Counted from the stretch's first letter, positions 34,403 through 43,159 are shown. The stretch is DNA of 64,000 nucleotides from Myxococcota bacterium (GCA_023150875.1 JAKLKC010000022.1:1-64000); one strand, 5' to 3'. Numbers and translations: made by a program. Notes: generated from the letters alone by a model not told the origin.

Positions 34403-35407
34403 TCAGCCGCAGTCCTCGGCCTGGACCTCCGCCGTCTCCTCGCCGTAGCGGGCGATGGTCCCGTACCGCTCGCCGCTCGTCGCCATCCAGTTGCCTCCCA
34501 CGAAGAAGACCTCGTCCCCGTGCTTCCAGACGGCGTGGAAGTGCTCCCCGGAGACGGGCCACTCCGGCGCGTGCCAGCCCTCGTCGTCCAGGAAGGCCGT
34601 GGCGCCGTTCAGCCCCGCGACCCACACGGCCTCCCCCGGCGCGGTCCACACGCCGGCCAGGGCCTGGGTCACCGGCCCCGCGTCCGAAGGCGTCCACGAC
34701 GCGCCGTCCCAGTGGAGCAGGACGGGGGAGCTGGCCCCGCCCACGGCGAAGGCGTCGTCGCTCCCGGTCCCCCGCACCGTGAGCAGCCGGTCTTCCCCCT
34801 GCCAGGTCTCGACGACGGCATCGCCGTCGATGCGCCAGATGTGCTGGTCGCCCACCACGTGGCCCTCCCACGTCTTGAAGGCCATGCGGGGCAGGTCCAG
34901 GACCACCGCGGACCACTCCCCGTCCCGCCGCCGCCAGATCTCCCCGTGGCCCCCCTCGGCGTCGAAGGCGCCGCCAACGGCGAACACCTCGTCGCCGAGG
35001 GCATAGACCCCGTAGAGGGTCGCCTCGGTGGGCACGTCCTCCCGGGTGCGCACCCCGTCCACGGAATGCACGATCCGGCCCGCCTCGCCCACCGCGTACC
35101 ACTCTCCGGCCCGCGGTCCGTGGACCCACCACAGGGTCTTGTCGGCGACGTCCCGCTCCACGCAGAGGCGGTCGCCGTCCCAGGTCACGGCGATGCCTCC
35201 ACCGGAGCCGATCTCGCCCCCCACCATCAGCAGGGTGTCGCCGTCGCTCCACGCCGACATCAGGGCGCCCCCGGCGATGCGGTCGGCCATCAGCGAGAAG
35301 GTCGGTCCCTCCTCCACGGGCGGGTCCTCGGTGCAACCTTGCAGCCCCAGGACCGCCAGCGCCGCCGCGCCGATCCGCCTCCTCCCCCCCCAGGAACGCC
35401 TCGTCAT
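34403..35407 (-). CDS. Beta-propeller-like lipoprotein
   Basis: 334 residues. Lipobox LQGC follows MTRRSWGGRRRIGAAALAVL. The mature part repeats strands of the type DEVFAVGGAFD, DDAFAVGGASS, EAVWVAGLNG and DEVFFVGGNWM with regular W-D-G turns, so a propeller of about six blades is likely. ATG at 35407 is preceded by GGAGG eight bases upstream; a GTG at 35422 is less likely. It is convergent with apbE and shares the ACTCAGTGGAT promoter element with the thioredoxin operon. A role in the same surface redox system is inferred. Confidence 0.7.
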   Translation of the reverse strand: MTRRSWGGRRRIGAAALAVLGLQGCTEDPPVEEGPTFSLMADRIAGGALMSAWSDGDTLLMVGGEIGSGGGIAVTWDGDRLCVERDVADKTLWWVHGPRAGEWYAVGEAGRIVHSVDGVRTREDVPTEATLYGVYALGDEVFAVGGAFDAEGGHGEIWRRRDGEWSAVVLDLPRMAFKTWEGHVVGDQHIWRIDGDAVVETWQGEDRLLTVRGTGSDDAFAVGGASSPVLLHWDGASWTPSDAGPVTQALAGVWTAPGEAVWVAGLNGATAFLDDEGWHAPEWPVSGEHFHAVWKHGDEVFFVGGNWMATSGERYGTIARYGEETAEVQAEDCG

Positions 35408-35458
35408 GCCGCACGCCTCCACGCTCCCGCCGGTGGACGGACGGGAGTTTCAGCCGAT

Positions 35459-35475
35459 AGTATAATCCACTGAGT
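35459..35475. promoter_or_regulatory. Back-to-back promoters sharing ACTCAGTGGAT
   Basis: On the minus strand ACTCAGTGGAT (35475-35465) abuts TATACT (35464-35459), 52 bases from the ATG at 35407. On the plus strand TATAAT (35461-35466) overlaps the same bases and lies about 58 bases before the ATG at 35524. The 11-mer matches exactly the element at 25437-25447. Confidence 0.65.
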
Positions 35476-35523
35476 GCGTCCGCCGTCGCCCTGATGCGGC
35501 GGCGGGCCCGGGGAGCACCGGTC

Positions 35524-36087
35524 ATGCCTCCTTCCCTCGTCCCGCCCTCCCTTGGCGTCGTCCCCCTGGCGACCCTCCTCGCGGTCCTCGCCCCGGGCTG
35601 CAACCCCGACGGCACCGACGACGACACCGGGGGGGAAGTGGTGGAGGGCACCTGCACCCTCGGCCTCACCGACGCCGAGGGCACCTTCGTGCCCCTGGGG
35701 GAGGGCGCGGACCGGCTGGAGCTGATCCTCGGGTTCCAGGGCTTCATCTGGATCGAGGTCAACCTCCGGGTCGAGCCCGAGTGCCCCGAGCTGGTGGACG
35801 CCTCCACCGGGATCACCATGGACGGCCACGGGTCCATCGGGGGAGCCCAGCCCCTGGTCACCCTCGACCCCACGGGGAGCGGGGACTACCTCAGCGAGGA
35901 CATCCTCATGTTCCTCAACGGGGGGAGCATGAGCGAGTACGTGGGGCGCGCCGCGGACCTGGCGGTCGCCCTGGAGGGGGACGGATGGCGTTGCGTGGCC
36001 TCGGCGGCGGGGATCCTGGTGGACGACGACCCTTGCATCCACACGGGCGAGGACACGGACTGCGAGGAGGAGGGGGAGGACCCGTGA
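35524..36087 (+). CDS. Small acidic lipoprotein
   Basis: 187 residues. The signal ends at lipobox APGC, then CNPDGTDDDTGGE, the aspartate-run linker also seen on other lipoproteins here. The mature domain has four or more cysteines (CTLGL, PECPEL, WRCVAS, DPCIH) and an acidic tail, with no family I recognise. The ATG at 35524 follows GGGGAG by seven bases; an ATG at 35494 is poorer. It ends in GTGA with the propeller-peroxidase gene, so it is probably its partner. Confidence 0.65.
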   Translation: MPPSLVPPSLGVVPLATLLAVLAPGCNPDGTDDDTGGEVVEGTCTLGLTDAEGTFVPLGEGADRLELILGFQGFIWIEVNLRVEPECPELVDASTGITMDGHGSIGGAQPLVTLDPTGSGDYLSEDILMFLNGGSMSEYVGRAADLAVALEGDGWRCVASAAGILVDDDPCIHTGEDTDCEEEGEDP

Positions 36088-38531
36088 GCCGATACGCCGC
36101 GAACCTGATGGCGGCGGTCCTCGTCGCCGGGGCCGCTGCGGCCTGCGAGCCCGAGTGGACCCCGAGGTCCCTGGAGCCCTACGTCAACTCCTTCGGACCC
36201 GGGGACCGCCTCTGGTCGGAGCAGCCCGTCCGGGAGAAGCCCACCGAGGTCGTCGTGGACGCCGCGGGCGAGAAGGCCTACGTCGCCCTGATGGGCACCT
36301 TCGACACCCCCGGGAACGCCGTCGCCGTGGTGGACCTGGAGACCGGGCAGGCGACGGCGAGGATCGAGGTCGGATCGGCCCCCGGCGGCCTCGCCCTCCA
36401 CCCCGACGGCCGCCACCTGCTGGTGCTCAACCGCCTGAGCAACTTCGCCTCGGTGATCGACACCGAGACCGACAAGGTGGTGGAACAGGTGCCCACCGAG
36501 TTCTACGCCATGGAGGCGGTCTTCACCCCCGACGGGCGCGAGGCGTGGGTGACCAACCGCTGGCTGGACGCCGTGGTGAGGTGGGAGGTCGACCCCACCC
36601 CCGGCTCCTTCTCCATCCAGTCCACTGGGCTGCGGCTTCCGGTCTCCCCGAACCCCCGGGACGTGGCGATCTCCGCCGACGGCAAGGTCGTGGCGGTCGG
36701 CGCCATCTCGGGGCTGGACCTCACCCTGGTGGACGTCCCCTCCCGGGAGGTGTCCGCGACCCTGTCCCTGGGGGCTCCCTCCAACGGTGTCGCCATCGTG
36801 GGGGACCTGCTGGTGGCGGCCACGATGTCCGCCTCGACCCACCACCTCCCGACGGAAGGTCCCGACAGCGACGGCGACGGAAACCCCGGCGACGGTACCC
36901 CCAACGTGAACTTCCAGGACCTGCAGAACGAGATCGCCGTCTTCCGCGCCTCGACGGGGGAGGCGCTGAAGCGCTACACCTCGGACACGATCTGCTGCAT
37001 GGACTACCGGGACGTGGACCCCGGCGACGAGGGGCGCTACGCGGAGATGCTGCCCCCCCGGGAGGACTGGATCGTCGAGGGGGCCCTGCCTGAGCAGGTG
37101 ACGGCGGTGGAGAGGGGAGGCCGCACCGAGGTGTGGGTGACCTACTCGGCCTCCGACCAGATGCAGCGGTTCATCGCCGACCCCGCCACCGGGGCCCTGA
37201 CGCCGGACGGGACCTTCCCCACCTCGGGCCACGCCCCCCACGGCGTGGCGGTCGCCGGGGACCGGGTGCTGGTGGCCCACCGGCTGTCCGAGACCCTGGG
37301 GATCTACGACGCCGACTCCGGAGCCCTCCTGCACGACGTGGTGGTGGGGGACGTGACGGGGGGGGAGTTCCCCGCGACGGACGCGGAGATCGGGGAGCTG
37401 TTCTTCTTCGTCACCGCGCCCTTCACCATCGACGGCGACCAGGCGTGCAGCCACTGCCACCGGGAGATGGGGAACGTCGACAAGGCCCTGTCCATGCCCC
37501 TCACCCGCTACGCGGGCCGGGGCTCGCGCCTGAACCAGGCGTGCCGCGGCGCCGCCGACACGAGGCCCTGGTTCTTCGAGTCGGCGATGGACGAGACCAA
37601 CTTCCGGCCGGTGATCAACGAGTTCGCCCGCATCGAGAACTTCTGCTGCGACGACTACACCCTGTGGCCCGACGGCGCTCCCGCCGGCTGCGCCGACGAC
37701 CCGCCGCCGGAGTGCGCGACCGAGCCCAACGCCTCGTCCCTGGACGGCTTCGCGGCGGTACGGGGCGTCGAGGGGGTGGTCCTCCATCCCCGGGCGACCT
37801 CGGCGCCGTCCCGGAACCGGTTCTTCCTGGAGGCCTCGGCCCAGGTGTTCGGACGCACCGAGTCCTTCGGCGACGGGATCTACTTCGAGAACCTGGTCAC
37901 CGGCGAGCGGGAGCCCATCAACCTGGACTTCGACGGGACGACCCAGGCCCTGGGCCTCTTCCTGCTGGCGAACACCGGGCTCCCCCCCAACCCCCACGAC
38001 CCCGAGTCGGCGATGGCGAGGCGCGGTCGGGCGATATACGAGGACCCGCGGACCGCGTGTGCCACCTGCCACCCGGCGCCGGCCTTCACCGTCTCCACCG
38101 ACGTGAACCCGGGCAACATCTCCCTGTTCTTCGGGCCGGTGGTGACCCCCAACCGGGACGAGGACGGAACCAACCTCGACATCTTCTCAGACGGCTTCAT
38201 CGACTCCTTCCCCCTGGTCTCCCAGGATAGCTGCGAGGACCTCTGCGGGCCGGAAGCCTGCGCCGCGGATCCCTTCGTGTGCGACGACATCCGCAACGTC
38301 CTCCTGGGCGCGACCACGCTGCGGGGGATCTGGGACCGTTCCCCGTCGATGCTCCACGACGGCCGCGCCCAGGGGCTGAGGGAGGTCCTCTGCACTCCGG
38401 GCCACCCGGCGCTCCAGCCCGGGGAGACGGGGTTCAACGAGCGGGACGGCGTGCCGGACACCCACGGCGGCACCAGCCACCTGTCCGCCGCCGACATCGA
38501 CGACCTGATCGCTTACATCCTGACGCTGTAG
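36084..38531 (+). CDS. YVTN-propeller / diheme peroxidase-like lipoprotein (copy B)
   Basis: 815 residues, paralogous along its whole length to the protein at 30835. A signal ends at AAAC. The propeller (VVVDAAGEKAYVALMGTFD, PRDVAISADGKVVAVG) is followed by heme sites C455-S-H-C458-H459 and C659-A-T-C662-H663. Shared odd features are ICCMDYRDVDP, NFCCDDYTLWPDG, the SCEDLCGPEACAADPFVC segment and the end HGGTSHLSAADIDDLIAYIL. GTG start in a GTGA overlap. The two copies lie 2.8 kb apart in the same orientation, so the duplication is old and both are probably used. Confidence 0.75.
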   Translation: MSRYAANLMAAVLVAGAAAACEPEWTPRSLEPYVNSFGPGDRLWSEQPVREKPTEVVVDAAGEKAYVALMGTFDTPGNAVAVVDLETGQATARIEVGSAPGGLALHPDGRHLLVLNRLSNFASVIDTETDKVVEQVPTEFYAMEAVFTPDGREAWVTNRWLDAVVRWEVDPTPGSFSIQSTGLRLPVSPNPRDVAISADGKVVAVGAISGLDLTLVDVPSREVSATLSLGAPSNGVAIVGDLLVAATMSASTHHLPTEGPDSDGDGNPGDGTPNVNFQDLQNEIAVFRASTGEALKRYTSDTICCMDYRDVDPGDEGRYAEMLPPREDWIVEGALPEQVTAVERGGRTEVWVTYSASDQMQRFIADPATGALTPDGTFPTSGHAPHGVAVAGDRVLVAHRLSETLGIYDADSGALLHDVVVGDVTGGEFPATDAEIGELFFFVTAPFTIDGDQACSHCHREMGNVDKALSMPLTRYAGRGSRLNQACRGAADTRPWFFESAMDETNFRPVINEFARIENFCCDDYTLWPDGAPAGCADDPPPECATEPNASSLDGFAAVRGVEGVVLHPRATSAPSRNRFFLEASAQVFGRTESFGDGIYFENLVTGEREPINLDFDGTTQALGLFLLANTGLPPNPHDPESAMARRGRAIYEDPRTACATCHPAPAFTVSTDVNPGNISLFFGPVVTPNRDEDGTNLDIFSDGFIDSFPLVSQDSCEDLCGPEACAADPFVCDDIRNVLLGATTLRGIWDRSPSMLHDGRAQGLREVLCTPGHPALQPGETGFNERDGVPDTHGGTSHLSAADIDDLIAYILTL

Positions 38532-38552
38532 GGCCGGCGGTCCCGAGGGCGG

Positions 38553-39086
38553 TCAGAGCAGCGTGGACGCCAGCCATCCGGCGGTGATCATCGCGACGGA
38601 GCTGGTCCAGTCCATGCCGATGGCCCGGTACACGGGCTCGATGCGGTAGCCGATCCAGAACAGCACGCGCCCCGCCGTCCAGATCCCCACCAGGAAGGGC
38701 AGGACGAAGGTGTGCTCGGGATCGATGCGGAGCGCGAGGGCGGCCAGCATCGGCGAGAAGATCGCGGCCTGTTCCAGGGTGTTGTCCATCACCCGCTGGT
38801 TGATCTTCCAGCCCCGGCTCTCCATCCCGTCGAGCACCCGCGTCTCCGCCTCGACGGTGTCGCCGGCGCGCCACAGGCCTTGGAGGACGAGCATCACCAC
38901 GGCGGCGGGGAGGGCCTGGAGCTGCACGGCGAGGAGCAGGCGATCCAGGGGGGCCTCGATGGGGGCGAGGCGCGGGGCGAGGTTCCACGTAGCCAGGAAC
39001 ACGACCACGAAGCTGGTGTAGCCCATCGCGATCCACTTGAGGACGCGGGCACGGGGTGCGGCGAAGGCGGCGAGTCGGGCGATCAC
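38553..39086 (-). CDS. MAPEG-family membrane protein
   Basis: 177 residues with four helices. RVMDNTLEQAAIFSPMLAALA and FLVGIWTAGRVLFWIGY match the membrane-associated eicosanoid/glutathione metabolism (MAPEG) family. The enzyme activity is unknown in bacteria of this type. GTG start at 39086 overlaps the TGA of the TetR gene (GTGA), so it is co-translated with its probable regulator. Convergent with the propeller gene. Confidence 0.7.
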   Translation of the reverse strand: MIARLAAFAAPRARVLKWIAMGYTSFVVVFLATWNLAPRLAPIEAPLDRLLLAVQLQALPAAVVMLVLQGLWRAGDTVEAETRVLDGMESRGWKINQRVMDNTLEQAAIFSPMLAALALRIDPEHTFVLPFLVGIWTAGRVLFWIGYRIEPVYRAIGMDWTSSVAMITAGWLASTLL

Positions 39087-39703
39087 GGTTCATCCTCCGG
39101 TAGCCGGGGCGCGAGGGCACGGGGGTCGCGGGCGAGCATGTCCAGGATGGCGCGGATCCCGGCGAGGGCGGCTCGACTCGACTGGTCTGCGTCGTTCCCC
39201 CAGTTGGCGTGGAGCACGTCCCAGGCGTAGGGCGAGCCGAGCAGGTCCAGGAGCCCCAGGGCCATGCGCCTCTCCTCGGGCGGCAGGGGGGCCAGCGTGG
39301 ACGCGAACATGTACTCGAGGGGGTGCGGGCCCCGGATCCGCGACCGGGTGGGGACGGCAAAGAAGGCGCGGAAGACGGCGGGATCGGCCTGCATCGCCGC
39401 GAACTGGCGGCGGATGAGGGCCTCCCCGTCCTCCCGGGTGTAGCGTGTCGGGTGCTGCGGGTCGTCGCCCTCCGCTCCGAGCTTCTCGAAGAGCCGGTCG
39501 GAGAGCGCCAGGAACAGGTCGTCCGCGCGCGGGAAGTGGCGGTACACCGTGCGCACGGAGACCTGGGCCTCGGCCGCGAGGAGCTCGAACGTGAGGTCCG
39601 CCGCGCGGGTGGTGCGCAGCAGAACCCACGCGGTGTCGAGGATGCGGGCGCGCGTGGCGAGGGCTTGGGACTCGCGGAGGGGGGAGCGATAGGTCCGTGC
39701 CAT
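39083..39703 (-). CDS. TetR-family regulator
   Basis: 206 residues. ALATRARILDTAWVLLR, LTFELLAAEAQVSVRTVYRHF and PRADDLFLALSDRLFEKLG give the TetR N-terminal HTH; the C-terminal ligand domain is helical. It begins 31 bases from a dyad that overlaps the promoters of both divergent units, so it should repress itself, the MAPEG gene and the cytochrome gene at 39776. The start ATG has no clear ribosome site. Confidence 0.85.
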   Translation of the reverse strand: MARTYRSPLRESQALATRARILDTAWVLLRTTRAADLTFELLAAEAQVSVRTVYRHFPRADDLFLALSDRLFEKLGAEGDDPQHPTRYTREDGEALIRRQFAAMQADPAVFRAFFAVPTRSRIRGPHPLEYMFASTLAPLPPEERRMALGLLDLLGSPYAWDVLHANWGNDADQSSRAALAGIRAILDMLARDPRALAPRLPEDEP

Positions 39704-39722
39704 TTCGTGACGTATCCGTGTA

Positions 39723-39753
39723 TTGACAGCAGGGATGGTACATCAATACCATC
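39723..39753. promoter_or_regulatory. Divergent promoters with a TetR operator
   Basis: Plus strand: TTGACA (39723-39728), 18 bp, TACCAT (39747-39752). GATGGTA (39734-39740), six bases, TACCATC (39747-39753) is a perfect 7-bp dyad that covers this -10. Minus strand: TTGATG (39746-39741) in the dyad centre is a possible -35 for tetR. Binding would block both. Confidence 0.7.
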
Positions 39754-39775
39754 GACCTGCCAGCGGAGGTGCCCC

Positions 39776-40786
39776 ATGGTGGCGTGGAAGAAGTGGTTGA
39801 AGGTGGGCGGAGGGACCCTCGGAGGCGGCTCCGCGATGCTGGGCGGGGTGGTCTTCTGGGCGGGTACGACGGGGGAGCAGGACCTCCAGTTCCCCGACTG
39901 GCCCATGCCCGAGCTCGCGGCCTCCACCGATCCGGAGGTGATCGAGAGGGGGCGGTACCTGGCCTACGGGCCCGCCCACTGCGCCATCTGCCACACGGGC
40001 GAGGACCGCGACCATCCGGAGCGGGTGATGCAGGAGCCCTTCGACGGGGGGCTCGAGTTCGCCATGGGCCCCCTCGGCACCCGCTACGCGCCTAACCTCA
40101 CCCCGGATCCCGAGACGGGGATCGGGCGGTACACCGACGCCGAGGTGGCGCGGGCGATCCGCACCGGTGTCCTGCCCAGCGGGGAGCTCTCGGTCTTCAT
40201 GAGCGTGTCCGTGGGCGAGCTGAGCGACCAGGACCTCGTGGCCGTCCTCTCGTTCCTCCGTTCGCTGCCCCCGGTGAGGAACGAGGTCCGGCAGGGGAGC
40301 TGGAGCTTCCTCACCCGGGCCTTCTTGCGGCTCGGCCTCTTCGGCCTGGAACCGCGGCCGCTCGAGGGGCCCGCCCACGTCCCCCCCGGGGACGAGCCCA
40401 GCGTGGAGCGGGGGAAGTACCTCGCCGACCACGTCGCGTTCTGCCAGGGCTGCCACAGTCCCGTCGACATGGCCACGTTCCGGGTGACCGGGCCGCCATA
40501 CAGCGGCGGGAACGTGGAGCCCAGCCACGGCGCCGACACGGAGTTCGAGTACGCCCCCACGAACCTCACCCCCTCGCCGACGGGTTACGTGGGGAAGGTG
40601 GACGAGGACGCCTTCGTGGCGCGGCTCAGGGGGGGCCGGCAGCACCTCACGTCGATCATGCCCTGGGAGAACTTCGGCACGATGACCGACGCCGACCTGC
40701 GGAGCATCTACCGGTACCTCAAGACGGTACCCCCCGTCGATCGGGACACGGGACCGGGCTACCGCGAGATCGGTAGCTGGCCGTAG
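39776..40786 (+). CDS. Membrane-anchored diheme cytochrome c
   Basis: 336 residues. An N-terminal anchor (about 8-30) precedes two cytochrome c domains with CAICH (C69, C72, H73) and CQGCH (C223, C226, H227). ARYAPNLTPD-like and APTNLTPSPTGYVG segments recall the cytochrome subunits of membrane alcohol/aldehyde dehydrogenases (AdhB-type), though no dehydrogenase is adjacent. GGAGG precedes the ATG. Expression is likely repressed by the divergent TetR protein. Confidence 0.8.
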   Translation: MVAWKKWLKVGGGTLGGGSAMLGGVVFWAGTTGEQDLQFPDWPMPELAASTDPEVIERGRYLAYGPAHCAICHTGEDRDHPERVMQEPFDGGLEFAMGPLGTRYAPNLTPDPETGIGRYTDAEVARAIRTGVLPSGELSVFMSVSVGELSDQDLVAVLSFLRSLPPVRNEVRQGSWSFLTRAFLRLGLFGLEPRPLEGPAHVPPGDEPSVERGKYLADHVAFCQGCHSPVDMATFRVTGPPYSGGNVEPSHGADTEFEYAPTNLTPSPTGYVGKVDEDAFVARLRGGRQHLTSIMPWENFGTMTDADLRSIYRYLKTVPPVDRDTGPGYREIGSWP

Positions 40787-41115
40787 GGGAAACGGCGCGC
40801 TGCCCTTTCCGGTCTACTCCGGATCTTCTCAGGCGGGGCCCGCCGAACGGGCCAGCAGCCGCACCGCATCCCCCGGGGCGACCTCTCCCTCCTCCAGCAC
40901 CCGTACCTTCCACCCCGGACCGATGGATCCGGGGCCGCGGGCGCTCCCGGGATCCCGGGGCGCGCGGGGGGGAGGCACGCGGCGGGAGCACGCCGTGGAC
41001 GGGCCAGAAACCCACCCCGATGGCTCGCGCGCTGGTGGTTGACCCGGTGCAAGAGGTTGCGCGACCAGGAGGTTGTCGAGGCGGGGATCGAGCCCCCTGT
41101 GGCCTCGGTGGCGGG
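40787..41115. other. Intergenic region holding a gene-end duplicate
   Basis: 329 bp without an intact gene. Its centre (40829-40986) is the duplicated 3' end of the MOSC gene, annotated separately. The remaining 41000-41115 shows nothing I recognise. Confidence 0.6.
40829..40986 (-). pseudogene. Duplicated 3' end of the MOSC-domain gene
   Basis: 40848-40986 matches 42507-42645 without gaps over 139 bp, with 12 mismatches by my count (about 91% identity). The encoded tail RRVPPPRAPRDPGSARGPGS and RVLEEGEVAPGD matches the end of the intact MOSC protein, down to a similar stop (here TCA complement at 40829). The copy is in the same orientation and has no start of its own. The two copies flank the AAA ATPase gene. 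Confidence 0.8.
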
Positions 41116-42270
41116 TCAGAGGGGGTCCAGGTCCTGGAGGAGCCTCGCCATCGCCACCGCCCGCACCTTCGGGGCCAGCGGGAATGTGTCCGGGCCGGCG
41201 TGAACCACGTCCAGGCGCTCCAGACCCAGCACCGTGAGGGCCGAGCGCATGGACGGGGTCAGGTGCGGCGCCGAGGTGCGCTTGAACTCGAATCCGAGCC
41301 GGAGGCCGCCCCGCACCACCAGCAGATCCAGCTCGGCGCCGGTGTGGACGGCCCAGAAGAAGCACTCTTCGTGCTCCGCGCCGAGGCGGGCGACGACCTG
41401 ATCGAGGGCGAAGCCCTCCCAGGAGGCCCCGACCTTGGGGTGGGAGAGGAGGTCCTCGCGGTCGAAGACGGCAAGGAGGCGATGCAGCAGGCCCGTGTCG
41501 GCGAGGTACACCTTCGGCGAACGGACCTCCCGCTTGCCCATGTTGGCGTGCCACGGGGACAGGCGGCGGACCATGAGCGTTCCCACGAGGACGTCCAGGT
41601 AGTTGCGGACGGTGGACTCGGAGACCGAGAAGGCGCGCGCCAGCTCGGCGCCGTTCCAGATCTGGGCGTGGTAGTGGGCCAGCATGGTCCAGAAGCGTCG
41701 GATGGTCTCGGGAGCCAGCCGCAGCCCCAGCTCGGGCAAGTCCCTCTCGACGTGGGTCCGCACGAGCGCGCCCAGCCATCGGAACGCCGCCGCGTCGGTC
41801 GTTGCCAGGAACGCGCGGGGGAAGCCGCCGCGCAGCCAGAGCCGGTCCCCATCCCCCGCCACCTCGTCGAGGGCTAGCCCGGTCAGCTCGTGGTAGGCGA
41901 CGCGACCCGCGAGGGACTCCGAGGTCTGCCGCAGGAACGGGGGAGAGGCGCTCCCGGACAGCAGGAAGCGGGCGGGTGCGGACGGCCGGTCGGCCAGGAC
42001 GCGCAGGACGCGGAAGAGGTCGGGGACGCGCTGGACCTCGTCCAGGATGACCAGTCCCTCCAGGGGCTCCAAGGCCAGGACGGGGTCGGCGAGGCGCGCA
42101 ACGTCCCGCGGATCCTCCAGGTCGAAGAAGTGGACCGGACCGCCCTCGTGGACGGCGACCTGGCGCGCAAGGGTGGTCTTGCCCACCTGCCTCGGCCCGA
42201 GAATGCCGACGACGGGGAACTCCTGGAGCAGGAGGCGGAGGTGATCGACGTGGCGGCGGCGAGGGATCAT
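41116..42270 (-). CDS. AAA ATPase with C-terminal DUF4143
   Basis: 384 residues. Walker A GPRQVGKT (25-32), Walker B LVILDEVQ and sensor FLLSGSASPP belong to the ATPase-DUF4143 family. The C-terminal part (WEGFALDQVVARLG, GAELDLLVVRGGLRLGFEFK) has the restriction-endonuclease-like core expected in DUF4143. These genes are often mobile or of foreign origin with no assigned cellular role. The ATG at 42270 is chosen; a TTG at 42279 is possible. It is bracketed by direct copies of the MOSC gene end, suggesting insertion at that gene. Confidence 0.85.
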   Translation of the reverse strand: MIPRRRHVDHLRLLLQEFPVVGILGPRQVGKTTLARQVAVHEGGPVHFFDLEDPRDVARLADPVLALEPLEGLVILDEVQRVPDLFRVLRVLADRPSAPARFLLSGSASPPFLRQTSESLAGRVAYHELTGLALDEVAGDGDRLWLRGGFPRAFLATTDAAAFRWLGALVRTHVERDLPELGLRLAPETIRRFWTMLAHYHAQIWNGAELARAFSVSESTVRNYLDVLVGTLMVRRLSPWHANMGKREVRSPKVYLADTGLLHRLLAVFDREDLLSHPKVGASWEGFALDQVVARLGAEHEECFFWAVHTGAELDLLVVRGGLRLGFEFKRTSAPHLTPSMRSALTVLGLERLDVVHAGPDTFPLAPKVRAVAMARLLQDLDPL

Positions 42271-42490
42271 GGGATACAACTACCATGAAAATCTGTGTGT
42301 ATCTTGCAGGATTTCCTGGTGTTGACGCCTGGATGGCACTTTCGCAGATCGGACTGGTCCGGGATCATGCCGGCCGACCAGATGAGGGACAACCTATCGG
42401 ATCGTCGAGGGCGCACGGCGGGGACGGAACACCGAAGCCGCGGTCCGCGGATGCCCGCCCCTGGTCACCGATGCTCCCGCGGAGCCCGGA

Positions 42491-43159
42491 TCAGGCCGCC
42501 GGACCCCGGGCCAGCAGCCGCACCGGATCCCCAGGGGCCACCTCGCCCTCCTCCAGCACCCGCGCCTTCCAGCCCGGTCCGAGGGATCCGGGGCCCCGGG
42601 CGCTCCCGGGATCCCGGGGTGCACGGGGGGGAGGCACGCGGCGGGCCAGGGCGTCGGCCACCGGCTCAGGCAGCAGGGCGTCCACCAGCCGGGAACCCCC
42701 CTCCCGGGCGACCCGCTCCAACTTTCCCGCGACGGAAAGGGGCATCAGCAGGTCCATCAGGCGGGGATCGATGGCGTCCAGGGTCCGGCACGGGGTCCGG
42801 ACGCGGCTGATCTGGATCACCGCCCCGCCGATGGAGAGCACGTCCCCCACCTCCAGGGCCTGGAGGTCGAGCCCCTGGAGGGTCAGGTTCTCGGCCAGGG
42901 CGCCGGGGGAGAGGCGGGGCAGGCCCAGCGCCTCCAGGCGGCGGTAGTTCTCGACGCTGAACAGGCAGACCGCCTGCTCGGGGCCGCCGTGGCGGCGGGG
43001 GTGGGCGACGGCGTCCCCGGCCAGCCCCTCGCGGCCGAGGAAGGCGCGGGGCTGGGGGTGGTTGGGGATCCCCCCGGCGCCGACGCACACGGCGATCACC
43101 GCCCCGTCCGCCGGGGTGGCGGGTGGCGTGCTGCGGGAGGGGGAGGGCGGTGTCGTCAC
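42491..43159 (-). CDS. MOSC-domain protein
   Basis: 222 residues. GLAGDAVAHPRRHGGPEQAVCLFSVENY, ALAENLTLQGLD, VGDVLSIGGAVIQISRVRTPC are the MOSC fold, with the conserved Cys (RTPC) at about residue 125. MOSC domains handle sulfur or molybdenum cofactor chemistry; YiiM-type members act on N-hydroxylated substrates. The last ~50 residues (from RRVPPPRAP) are the part duplicated at 40829-40986. GTG start at 43159 with a TAGAAT box 37 bp upstream. Confidence 0.8.
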   Translation of the reverse strand: MTTPPSPSRSTPPATPADGAVIAVCVGAGGIPNHPQPRAFLGREGLAGDAVAHPRRHGGPEQAVCLFSVENYRRLEALGLPRLSPGALAENLTLQGLDLQALEVGDVLSIGGAVIQISRVRTPCRTLDAIDPRLMDLLMPLSVAGKLERVAREGGSRLVDALLPEPVADALARRVPPPRAPRDPGSARGPGSLGPGWKARVLEEGEVAPGDPVRLLARGPAA

